Shown here: positions 23,985 to 34,020 of the stretch, one piece after another
Layout of the letters: the number at the start of each line of letters is the position of its first letter
Position numbering within the stretch: position 1 is the stretch's first letter
NCBI GenBank assembly: GCA_021234155.1
Contig: JAJEKV010000052.1
Location: forward strand, 5,313,606 to 5,377,605
DNA: 64,000 nucleotides
Origin: Isoetes taiwanensis
Lineage: Eukaryota > Streptophyta > Lycopodiopsida > Isoetales > Isoetaceae
Reading direction: 5' to 3'
Made by a program: the position numbers and the translations under genes
The notes under the pieces: model-generated
Told to the model about the DNA's origin: nothing
What the model saw: only the letters and a program-made list of their open reading frames with translations
Database searches by the model: none

Positions 23985-26940
23985 ATGCAAAATGCTAAAA
24001 ATAAAGCCCCTAATGATGCTGATCAAGGCAAGGAAAAATCCCCAACTAATGAACATGATGGCCAAGGAAAGGAAAATACCTCAAATGATGTTCATGATGG
24101 CAAAGGAAAGGAAAAGACTCCAAATGATGTTGATGATGGCAAAGGAAAGGAAAAGGCCTCAAATGAAAAGGATGATGCCAAAGGAAAGGAAATTGTACTT
24201 TATACTCTGGGTCGATTGGAAAAACAAAAGGTCAAGATCCCGCATGCATGCAAATGAGAGGCAAGAGGAGAAGGGATTATTGTTCTAGCAGATCCTATCA
24301 ATGCAAAGAATGATGAAAGATTAGGGAGGACAAAGTTAGGTGTGGCAATCTCAAAATTATATGACAATTGAAGGAAAAGGGTTCAGCAAACAAGAATGCC
24401 TAGCTTGTGTGAAGCAACTAGAGGTTCCAACTATTGTTGCATGGCCTAGGGACAAGATTCAACCGAGGGGAACTACACGCTTCCTATAGATGTAGAACCA
24501 TTGTCAACAATGTTCACACAAGCAGCAAGAGGCCACTTCCAACTTTCAAACATTATCCCACCAAAAGATGCAAGTCGATTATGATTGTTCTCCGGGCTAT
24601 GATGAAGGTTAGAGGAGGTGAATGTTGTTGGGCTTGTGTTAGAATGTTCACAATAGAGGAGTTGGTGGGAGCAAGAGCTACATATCGAACATAAGTGTGA
24701 TAGCAGGAGGAATTTCATGTACACCATATTTGGCTATGCAATTCGTGATGAAAGATCAAAGAAGAAAAGATTCCCATTGAATGGAAAGTGGATATGTTCA
24801 AAAAGCATGGATGGCTATACATGGAATTCCAACCTCTTCTTGGCAATAACCGGCAAAAGAGACATGAAAATGGTAGTAAAATTGCATTGCATGGGAACAC
24901 CGGCCCGGTAAGGCCTACCTCAAGAACTATAGTCGCAAAGGAAATATTTGAAAGATATGTGGATTTCAATGCAAAAACATGCCACATAAGAGTAAGAAGG
25001 ATGAACAGGGTAGAGTTATTGTTGAAAAGAGATTGCCATCCCATTGTACCCGTAAGAGCATATTAGAGGAAATAAATGCATTGCTTCTGAACTTGGAGTG
25101 GCCTCTATATCCCAGCCCAGCTTTTAGTAGGCTATGGAATAAGCATTTCAAGCATGTGACCATAGCAACTTCAAACAACTTTGCCAAGTGCAATTTATGT
25201 GCTAAGCTGAAGGAGACACTAGATAAGACCTGTGGCAACCAAGTCTAAGGGCAAAGATAAGGGAACATATGAAGGACCATATGACATCAACTATCATGTA
25301 GATCAACTTATTGGATGTGGAGGACCTTATCCGCAATGGAACCTAATAACTATCTATGTATTATACATGATAAAATGGACCAACAAAGACTTGTCTTCCA
25401 CAATTCAAGTACATTCCTAAGTCATGTGGAAGATCATACCCTTTGCGATTTCAATGATCGGGGCAATATTGCATGGGCAGTCTCGCACCTATTATGGCCA
25501 TTTCAGCTTTAGAGTTGTGGAGTGATGGTCCAGATTTTCACATTGGGAGTATCATGAGGTGTTTAAGAAACTATGAGAAGGGTTACAATGGTCACCTACA
25601 GATCCTACAACTAGCCGTGCACTACATAGTGCATTGTTGGATGGAACCCCTAATAGTATTGAAAAGTTTAGCAAGGCAAGATTTAGGAGGAATGGACCTA
25701 ATGAACATGTTGGAGCTTCAACATCTCGTGCTAAACCCCGAGATCCTTGCCTTAAAAGCTCCTCTTGCAACTAGATAATTGTGCCGGTCAAAATAAGAAT
25801 AGGTGGATGTTTTCTTTCCTATCCTACTTAACACCGTGGGTATTTTTGAAAGAGTCAATTTGGGGTTCCTAATGCCCTACATACTCATGAGGATGTGGAT
25901 GCATTGTTTGGAAAATATAGTCATGTATTGAGACAGCAGACAGCTACCAACTTTCCCGTGCTATTGGAAATATTTCATGGATGTACAAATCCATCTCCTA
26001 TAGGATCTATCATAGAAGAAGTGCCCGATTGGAAGAGTTTTGTGGATGGTTATGCTCTCGACATGGAAGGTCATTCTAGACCTCTTCAATTCACTTTTTG
26101 GGTGAGAGAAGGGATTCCAATCATGCAATGGAAAATGAGACCTTCAGAGGAGAAGTGGAGAGGTGGGGCGTAATTTGGCTAGGATGCAAATGGCAAGCCT
26201 ATGATACCTCCCCGTCAACCAAAAGCTCTAAAACTAATCAAGAAGTCAAGCAATTGGGCTTGACTAAGGATGGCATCAATGACTACATCAAGCATTGGCA
26301 AACTAATTCAGATGAGACTAATCGTGCATTGATAGATTATTGGAAGAAGGTGATCAACTTGTTGGATGAGGTAGACACATCCTCTAAAAATTTACCGGAA
26401 GGGTGGTTCCCTAAAAGTAAGTGGAAAACATTAGTCGGTGCCGACGAAGATGATGGTACCATTAGTAGCATTGTGAAGGCATATGCTCCTCCTCAACTGA
26501 TAAACACTATGTTGGTCCTAAGAAGGATAGGCCAAAATATCTAGGCATGGATTGTTATGAACCTTCTAATCGACGTGGAGTGCCACCAATTTGTAGTAGT
26601 AAAACCAGCAGGATCTAGAGACCTATCCAAAGGTGGGTTGGGATGGACTATCTCTATATATTTGCAAAGAAGAAGGTGATGTTAACTTCAATAAGGTGCT
26701 TGGAATGGAATGGTGGTGTCCAAGACATCGCTTGAGTAATGTCACCGATAAAGAAAGATATTCGATTGTTGGACAAAGAGGTGGAGGAGAAATCCTAGTG
26801 ATCCCGATCTTTGGCTAGACATTGAAACCGTATTGTACTCATGGACTCCAAAACTATTCCTAGTAAAACAAATGAGAGTTACAATACCTCGGGATGTAAG
26901 GAATAAGGTTCTCATATCCTTGGGGATGTTGGTGGAAAAA
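23985..26940 (+). pseudogene. DUF7869-type transposase of the 12-kb element (frameshifted)
   Basis: The N-terminal part (24020-24200) carries a 13-residue tandem repeat, unit NDVHDGKGKEKTP, encoded by a 39-bp tandem. Then come LYMEFQPLLGN (24810), a basic stretch, LLNLEWPLYPSPAFSRLW (25085-25140) and NNFAKCNLCAKLKETLD (25175-25225). CIIHDKMDQQ (25348-25380) matches the start of the DUF7869 region, and LLLQLDNCAGQNKNRWM (25759-25809) is its hallmark; the next block THEDVDALFGKYSHVLRQQ (25880-25935) matches the usual GHTHEDIDxxFG motif. The C-terminal third (26098-26544) is open for 148 codons. DUF7869 proteins are encoded by DNA transposons in plants and other eukaryotes and are thought to be transposases; the family name is from memory. 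About five frameshifts or stops inactivate it. It reads toward the right inverted repeat. Confidence 0.75.
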
Positions 26941-27161
26941 TGATAAACGATTACTATGTATCAATCACTTTTAATAAAAGTTGTGTACTACTTGAGTTTC
27001 ATGATATATGATTTTGTAATTTGAAGTTAAGGTGTGAATTTATATTCCCGTGTGTGATTATATGTTAACGTCTATTCTAGTCTAAGGGCAACAAAGTTAC
27101 TAAAAAAGTGAATTTAACAAAGTTACTAAAAAAGTGCAATATAAAATTTATCCCAAAATTA

Positions 27162-27193
27162 AGACATAATCCCAATTTAATTGAATGATGGTT
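27162..27193 (-). repeat. Right terminal inverted repeat of the 12-kb element
   Basis: 32 bp forming the perfect inverted partner of 15046-15077, followed by TTAA at 27194-27197. The interior side differs from the left end directly after the repeat. Confidence 0.9.
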
Positions 27194-27197
27194 TTAA

Positions 27198-27772
27198 TGC
27201 AGCTTGTTTCACACATGACCAGGTATTAAAAGCACGAAAATATGATTTCTAGCTCAAAGGATTAAGATTGCTCTCGCGGACGGATTGGGGCCAGAATCAT
27301 ACTTACCTTTAAAACGATGCCTTCATGATCGATATACAGGAGAAATGCGCTCGGATTCATCCCAAGGCTCTAATTTATATTGTAGTTCTAACGAAGTTTA
27401 TAGAAATTAAATGTACGGCTAATTTTCTTACTGGAAAGATGAGCTCTCCGATGAAATTCAATTGCACATGTACTCAGCTTGGGCCGGCGTTCCGAAAGTA
27501 CACCGGGCTAATAATGTGAAGGAGGATTTGGCGTGTTGAAGACGAGATTCATCAAAGAGAGCACTATAATCGAATGATTTTGCATGAAACTCATAGGGAT
27601 GCGGTCTACAGGAATTCAATGTACAGAAATGAGAAATGCGGTGCTGTATGATCTTTACATGATATTTTTAGTCTAGCCTAGGCACAAACGTTTAAAACCG
27701 GACAGATTCTTCAAGGCAGATATATACATGGATGTGGCTTGCTTCGCTTACTATCCAACCTCAAAAACGTAA
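27198..27772. other. Right flank of the 12-kb element, no gene
   Basis: No recognised coding sequence. A short plus frame at 27325-27519 has no family. Confidence 0.4.
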
Positions 27773-28014
27773 ATGCAACTTAGGTTGCATTCTGCCATAT
27801 CCGCCAATGGCATTGCGCCATCTGGCGAAGGTTCTCTTCCAGAACTTCGTGAAGCTCAAGAGCAGCGGCAATGCGCTTTGAAATTACTTGATTTACCTCG
27901 ATTACGGGCGATTTACCTCATTCCTCGGGCGATCTACCTCTCATTCGATGCTTTCTACCCTCGATTACGAAGTTTTTACCCCGATTCAGGGCGAGAATGC
28001 AACCTAAGTTGCAT
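27773..28014. mobile_element. 242-bp inverted-repeat (MITE-like) element
   Basis: The 21-bp ends 27773-27793 (ATGCAACTTAGGTTGCATTC...) and 27994-28014 are perfect reverse complements. Each end is also nearly palindromic in itself (ATGCAAC-TTAG-GTTGCAT). The interior repeats phrases of the type CGATTACGGGCGATTTACCT. No convincing target duplication is visible. Confidence 0.6.
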
Positions 28015-28016
28015 CC

Positions 28017-28126
28017 ATGTTATAAGAATGGCGGTTTCTTTGCCGATTCGATCATCATCCACGCCCGGCCTCCAGCGTGGGGATTCCTCCTCGAATCGGC
28101 AAAGAACCCGCCATTCTTATATACAT
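28017..28126. repeat. Long hairpin, 31-bp stem with a second inner stem
   Basis: 28021-28051 and 28091-28121 are reverse complements over 31 bp with one mismatch (left GGCGGTTTCTTTGCCGATTC). Within the 39-bp loop CCACGC and GCGTGG pair again. Outer ATGT/ACAT extends the stem. The shape resembles a plant microRNA precursor, but no known mature sequence is recognised; a foldback element is as likely. Confidence 0.6.
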
Positions 28127-28292
28127 AAACCAAAAAGGCAATTAAAATTGGGTATTCGGGCTTAAAACGTAGTATTTTGTTTCGATTAAGCATTCACGAA
28201 CAAAGGATCCCGGTCGAAACAGAGTGTTTGCGGGAAAAATAGAGTATTCTGAGCTAGTAAGCATTCAAGAGCAAACAGAGTGTTCTGGGCGT

Positions 28293-28416
28293 TCAAGCAT
28301 TCGACAACAAAGTTTTTTTCACCTCTTTTGCTTAGGAAACAGAGTATTCCATGCTCAAGTATTCGACAACAAAGTTTTTTTAACCTCTTTTGCTTAAGTA
28401 TTCAAGACCCAAGAGT
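28293..28416 (+). repeat. 62-bp tandem repeat, two units
   Basis: 28293-28354 and 28355-28416 share TCAAG(C/T)ATTCGACAACAAAG and a poly-T/CCTCTTTTGCTTA end. More diverged AACAGAGTNTT phrases at 28210-28290 suggest an older, longer array. Confidence 0.6.
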
Positions 28417-30115
28417 ATCCGATGGCTCCATCAATCCGAGGCCCGATGGCCTCGAAAACGACAAAATCATCCTTTGCCAGTTGTCTTATTTTTTTTGCTT
28501 TTCCTTTGCCATATCCCCGAGATGCATTTTTTCCCCTTCCAGAATTGCAAATAGATCATCCAGCTCAAAGGAAGGCACAACTTCGGCTCTATTATATGTC
28601 GAGCAACGAGAGTTCCTGGGGGTGAGACTTTTTTTGAAAATACTCTCTTTCACCGCTTATAGAGAAGACCACGGGCATCGATATTGGCATCGAATCTTCT
28701 CTTCCATCTTCTCCTCAAATCACTCTGCTTTCCCCTTCATTCGCATGAATCAGAATCGCTTGATCCAAGTCTTTGTTTCTTTGCCGAATTTGATCCAAAT
28801 CTCTCGTTTCAAATCTCATCCCATCATTTCTTTCTTGTGTGCCCCGCCTTCCTCTGTGGTTTCAAGCTTTAATAATCAACTAGAATAAATTTGGTTCCAG
28901 AGTTAAACTGCATGCGCTTTGGTTTGTTCCGGCTCTTCAAATTCGTCAGTTTCTGAGCAAAATTTGCCCCAACAAAGAGGAGATCCCACGAAGCTCCTCT
29001 CTGCTTCCTATGCCAGGAAGCGAAAGCGGAGGTCGCATCCCCACCTTCTGTCCGGCTCCAATGAAATCCACACCGTGTAATCGTCTTGATGGACCCCTCA
29101 AATCCCAAAATTCTACAACTGTTGACATTCTTAAATCGCGGTCATCTATGCGTCTTGCCCCATACTCCCCAGGGGTTGCCCTACAGGCAACCCAAAAAAC
29201 GCATTCTCTTTTCATGGGACGTCTTCCAATGGCTCTAGTCTTCTGCTTCCAAATGCTCTGTTCTACAGGTGTAAGCTCTCGGTTAGGTAACTGAGGCTCA
29301 CAAGGAGGGCAAGACTGTAGCCAAACAGACCATTCTCATTTTGTCATTGTCTCCACCTTACAAAGGAAACAAAATCACCCAGCAATGCAAGCCAATCCAT
29401 GTTTGTGATTTAAAATCTGATTCTAGCATGCCACTGCCGTGTTCTATCAATGTTCTTCTTCTCGAATACTATTCTGACCTGATCCCTGGGAAATATGAAC
29501 TAGGACTAGAGGTCTGTAGCCACCTCAATGGATAGAAATGTTTATCTAGGAGCACCACCTAGGTCTAAGACGGCTTTTGGTCCCATTCTGTATTTGACGG
29601 CCAAATTAAAGAGCACAAGAAGCAACATCAAAGAAAATTATGGTGGCAATGCTTGGAGGAGCTTCGGGACAGACGTTTCCCTACTTTGGAATAGGCCTAA
29701 ATTCGATAGCTTCAATTCATCAGGGGTTATGGAGGAGACCACCCTTTAAGACGTGGAAAAACTTGACAGAACCCACATCCGTTCTAGATCTTAGGAGCCC
29801 GAATCCCAGTTCAAGAGCAGGCTCGTCCAGGCAGGGAAGAGCAGAGCAAGGAATCATAGATCCAGGGATTGCTTGCAAAGCAAGAAATTGGGAACCGTGA
29901 TGTCACATGCTAACATCAGCTTTTTTTCCAGGTGTCAAGCGTGGGTTTTTTGTGCATCAAAGAAAATAGAAAAAAACAGAAAAGGAACATGCTTGATATA
30001 TGAGTGATAACGTGTGCTACCCATCATAAAATTTAATGTTTCGTGTCACGAGTGACAAATCTAAAATTGCACGCAAATCAATATGCGTAACAAATCAATA
30101 TGTTACAAACCCCCA
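28417..30115. other. Intergenic, no supported gene
   Basis: Several open frames of 60-200 codons exist on both strands (28280-28888 plus, 28946-29215 minus, 29640-29900 plus), but none shows a domain. 28930-29900 is more GC-rich than its surroundings and could be an old insertion of different origin. Confidence 0.35.
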
Positions 30116-30119
30116 TTAG

Positions 30120-30330
30120 TCACTGTAATGCATCAAGAACTATTTCACTATTTTCATCTAGAACAGGAATAGGTGGCACAGCCGGAGAAACAATCTCCCA
30201 AAGATCTTTATCTTCTAAGATCATTTGAATCCTCCACTTCCACGTCTGGAAGTTCTTTCCAGTGAAGCGAGGCACAAGGTGCCAATGAGCAGGAGAAATA
30301 GTTCCGGTCCCCATTTGGCAAGGCAAGAAG
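30120..30330 (-). pseudogene. Ty1/Copia gag N-terminal fragment
   Basis: The minus strand reads HLVPRFTGKNFQTWKWRIQM, then ILEDKDLWEIVSP, ending in a stop at 30120. This is the start of Copia gag (UBN2/DUF4219 type: F-G-x-N-F-x-x-W-K...D-L-W-x-x-V). No protease, integrase or reverse transcriptase follows. An LTR-like stretch ending CTTTATCAATACAAG lies upstream on the same strand at about 30480-30540. Confidence 0.65.
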
Positions 30331-31019
30331 AAGATATGGAGACTCGGGGAATTTACAGATGTCATAACAGAAGTGACGTGAATAGAAAATGGCATGCAAC
30401 TTAAGCGGAAATGCTTGTGGGTCCATAACCTAAAGAAATTATGAAGTCCTAGAACAACAGGAGGCAAAAACTTGTATTGATAAAGAGAACAACGGTACAA
30501 TGGAATGGCGAAAAGCACAAGAGCTGGTACAGTAAACAAAGAACCCCTTCTACTTATATAGCCAAAAGGGAAAATCTCGCATTCATGGCAAGATTCCAGC
30601 TGCTACCGAAAATAGAAATAGGAACATCAAAATTTCGTTACAACATATTTGTTGGTTGCAACTACGACTAGCTTTGATAATTTTAATAATTAAGATGTTT
30701 ATGTCCACATTCCTCTAGGCTATTTCATGAATCTAGATATCTCATGAACCTAGAATTTAATCAAGATATCTTTATAAGAACATTTTCTTGAATGGACTCT
30801 TAAGCTAAAATATTAATGAACATATATGCATTATATATAGTAATTTGCCTAGTAGAATATTCTAAATGATCGCATTGAGCATCTTCAATATCGAATGTAG
30901 ACGTGTTTAAACCACGGACATACCCATAAGATATCCGTCCTAGTGTCATGTTAAAGATACACTTCAAAAACAAAAAAAAAAAAAAAAACATGGCTTTTTT
31001 TGTGGACTTGAACATGATA

Positions 31020-31268
31020 TTAGCATAAATCACCAAATTTAAAAGTTCTTTGTAGATCTTGATCTTCCTCGTCAGACGTACGAATCTCTATGCTGCAATG
31101 ATTAGACCTGGAAGGGCCTGCTAGATGCAATCCTTTATCTTCAAAATTGAGTGAAGAAGAAGGCATGAGGTTTTCAAAGCAAGGCCAAAACACTGAATGT
31201 TCATCTTCTTGAGGAGAAGTTTGCATAAGAAGAATCCTGGAGATCAAGGGCGGGAGAGACAACTTCCA
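31020..31268 (-). CDS. Possible terminal exon of an unknown gene
   Basis: An 82-codon minus-strand frame follows a good acceptor (TAATTTTGTCAG) at 31269-31280 in phase 0 and ends in TAA at 31020-31022. The sequence, with PSSSLNFEDKGLHLAGPSRS and RTSDEEDQDLQRTFKFGDLC, has balanced, protein-like composition with an acidic C-terminus. No family recognised and no upstream exon could be joined, so the call is weak. Confidence 0.25.
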   Translation of the reverse strand, partial: WKLSLPPLISRILLMQTSPQEDEHSVFWPCFENLMPSSSLNFEDKGLHLAGPSRSNHCSIEIRTSDEEDQDLQRTFKFGDLC

Positions 31269-31269
31269 C

Positions 31270-33099
31270 TGACAAAATTACTTGCTATAGGCTATTGAAT
31301 GGGAATATCTTGGAAAACCTTTAGCTAACTCATATTTCAAAAATACTCCGACATATTTCAGATGGCTCAACCCGGGCCGTCCCTTCAAAATCAAGATGAA
31401 ATCAAACTCGAATTTATGTCATCTTACGATTTACAAACCATAGGATGCACGTCAACCATACAGTCAATCATAAATCAGAAAATCATCTGCACATGGGAAC
31501 CAGTCCTTTGCTACAACACAATCTACCCAAAACTTAAGCATTACAAACACAAGTTCATATCAATTGACAAGTTTCCATCAATTCAGCTTATGCAAATTCA
31601 TTAAAGTAAGAATAGTTAATAAGATTCAAATGACATGTTCGTTGTAGAAATATTGCAGCAAAAAAGCATGTTCACATGTGCTCCCTACAAGCTTCTATGC
31701 AGCAATTTCTTGAAGGGGAAAACAATTAAACATAATAAGTTAAAACCACATTCCACTGCAAGAAGTTTGCAGCAGGCAGCCAACTTGAGACATGCTTAAG
31801 AGCACATGTGTTACATAGTTTTAAACGTTGCAAAAACTCAACGAGTCTTTTCCCAGGGAATCGAAACCCCTGACAAATCGGCAACACCACATTTGAGAAG
31901 CACCAAGCTTCAATTAAGAAACTCTACAAACTTCTCATAACTCATGGTACTAGCTACAAATACGGTTTTGCATACAATAAACCCTCGAAATCTAGGCAAA
32001 ACCATGCGTGAAATACGGTCCCCAAATACTAAACGAAATAATTAGAAGCTTATTGAAGTCAAGAATTTGAGCCGTGACATAAAAGATTGAACAGTTAGAT
32101 TGGATAATTTTGCAACGTAACAATGGCTATGATACTTAAAATATCTTCTTCTTTCGGTAACGATAATGGTTTTGGACTAATTCGAATTTTATCAACACAA
32201 TAATCCATCTGTAGTGCATATGTAGTGTGTGTAGTGCATGTAGCATTTCTTTTCTATGGGGAAATTTATCATGGCGCCCTGCATCAAAAAAACATGAGGG
32301 GTCAGGACATTGCCACATAGTGTGGGGGCAATGCCTTAAATTTCCTGAACATCGTTAAGAGCCATGAGACGTGTGTATTGCAAGCACACATATCTATTGC
32401 CATGTCATCTTTATTCCCCGACAGGGTTTGTGCGTGACGAAGCTGGATCGAATATAATGGAGTTTTATCATTACGACGAGTTCTTTCTATAGCATAAGAG
32501 GAGAAGGAACATCTGGTGCGAAGCATTCTGGAAAGCCGTTGTTGGTTTACGGTAAGGGTGTTATGTGATTAGACCATTGCACTTACATCATTATGTAATT
32601 GGTTAATAGGTCGCCTCTGCTTTCTTAACTTGTGTGACATAGGAGTTAAGGGATTTCGATATGCAGCAGCTATAGGTAAGAAAGTGTTCTTTAGTTTTTG
32701 AACCGTAACAAGTTGCAATACCAATGCAATAAGAAAGAAGGAATACTATTAAATGCTATTATTATAAAAAAGTAAAGATAATCTGCTATGTCCGCGACCA
32801 TTACTGGTCTAAATGGCTTAGGCCCATTATAAAACCAACAGTGCCACCATCTTAATCCTTATTGATCTCAAATTCAGAACATAAAACACATGCGTAGTAC
32901 TCTGATTGATAATATTAGTTGGTTGTGGAATTGCCTCACTAGGTGTAATCTTGAGGCATAAGCAAATTGAATCTATGAGGATTTCTACTCATCCCTTATG
33001 CTATAGAAGATAAGAATTCATCATTATCATTATACATATGACAAATGAATAATAAATATGGTTCTTTATGATAATTAGAGAGATGATATTAGATAGCAA
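31270..33099. other. Intergenic, no supported gene
   Basis: AT-rich; poly-A runs near 30970-30990 just to the left. Only short frames. Confidence 0.4.
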
Positions 33100-33620
33100 T
33101 TTGTTTAATTATGGACCATAAATAGTCAATGGCCATTTGGATTTAACTCTTGCATATAGCAAATTATTTTAATATGGAATTAGAGATCTATATTACCAAG
33201 GAAAGTTTGCATCCATAAAAAAATATAGCTCATATCATGAAAGATGATCTATATGCATTATTATCATACAACCTACAATACTTCTGGCAGCAAACACAGT
33301 ACTAAGTTTATGATAGCAAGAGAGAAGTAGATTTCTTTGTGTTTTTTGCAACATATGACATCAAGAACCTCTATGCACATGTGTTATCATATGTGAGTTG
33401 AAAAAGAGTGTTATCTTGATTGAGTAATTCAAATTTTGGCAAGTCTAAGTATTGACCATTAATGGTCCATGGATATTTAAATTTACATCTTGCAACTACT
33501 ATGTCATTTTGACATGAAATTTGAGATCTATGTTGCCAATGAAGGCTTGCATTCATTAAAAATATAGCATTTCCTAAAAGACAAACTTATATGTACAATT
33601 AGCATATTTAAACTCCAATA
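33100..33620. repeat. Diverged tandem duplication, period about 340 bp
   Basis: 33100-33290 and 33440-33620 align along their length. Shared blocks include GAGATCTAT(A/G)TT(A/G)CCAA (33183 and 33523) followed by TTTGCATCCATAAA / CTTGCATTCATTAAA and an ATATAGC run. The two have diverged to roughly three quarters identity by eye. Confidence 0.5.
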
Positions 33621-33924
33621 CCGTGTAGTCACAAACACAACCAAATGTAGAGAATGCATGATTAGCTACTAGATATAGGTTGATAAAATTATAATCTACA
33701 TAGATATAAGTGTAGTGCATAGCGTGCATCTTTACTTACCCTTCTAAAGATGATATACGAGTTTTATTAAATCATTTTAGATTTATTTTTGTCCTGAATT
33801 CTATATAAGAGATTCTTTAGTCAATATTGAAATTATTGTAACTTATGAATACTTCAAAAAAATATTAAACTATAGCTCTTAGAGTCAACAACTTATGGCC
33901 ACAAGAATTAGGCCAAAACTTGTA

Positions 33925-33926
<2 letters not shown>

Positions 33927-34020
<94 letters not shown>
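33927..34020 (+). repeat. (AAT)n microsatellite, about 31 units
   Basis: An uninterrupted AAT/ATT tract of about 94 bp. It directly abuts the 3' end of the minus-strand LINE, so on the LINE strand it is an (ATT)n tail and not an independent repeat. Confidence 0.95.

Larger units (their letters stand above)
15046..27193. mobile_element. 12.1-kb TIR DNA transposon with DUF7869-type transposase and HAD cargo
   Basis: The outermost 32 bp at 15046-15077 (beginning AACCATCATTCAATTAAATT) and at 27162-27193 are perfect reverse complements. Both are flanked by TTAA (15042-15045 and 27194-27197). Homology between the two ends stops exactly after these 32 bp. A third identical 32-bp end occurs at 45865-45896, joined to the same interior sequence as the left end, so this is a mobile family and not a chance inverted repeat. 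Inside are, from left: a HAD/FCP1-like gene pointing to the left end (minus), more degenerate minus-strand coding sequence to about 20.2 kb, palindrome family 2, purine-rich and 58-bp minisatellites (22.9-23.8 kb), and a DUF7869-type transposase relic pointing to the right end (plus). The layout is two divergent gene blocks around a repetitive centre. Nested insertions inside it cannot be excluded. Confidence 0.8.

Noticed and set aside
15042-27197. Assignment of the 12-kb element to piggyBac because of TTAA flanks
   Set aside because: TTAA could be part of the inverted ends, the third copy has ATAG at its border, and the transposase relic carries the QLDNCAG.NKNR signature rather than piggyBac motifs.
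28280-28888. A 202-codon open frame on the plus strand
   Set aside because: It crosses the 62-bp tandem repeat, is dominated by F, S, I and L from T-rich DNA, and shows no domain or splice context; most likely chance.
28417-29930. An organelle DNA insertion
   Set aside because: The region is more GC-rich than its surroundings, but I could not recognise any plastid or mitochondrial gene in it.
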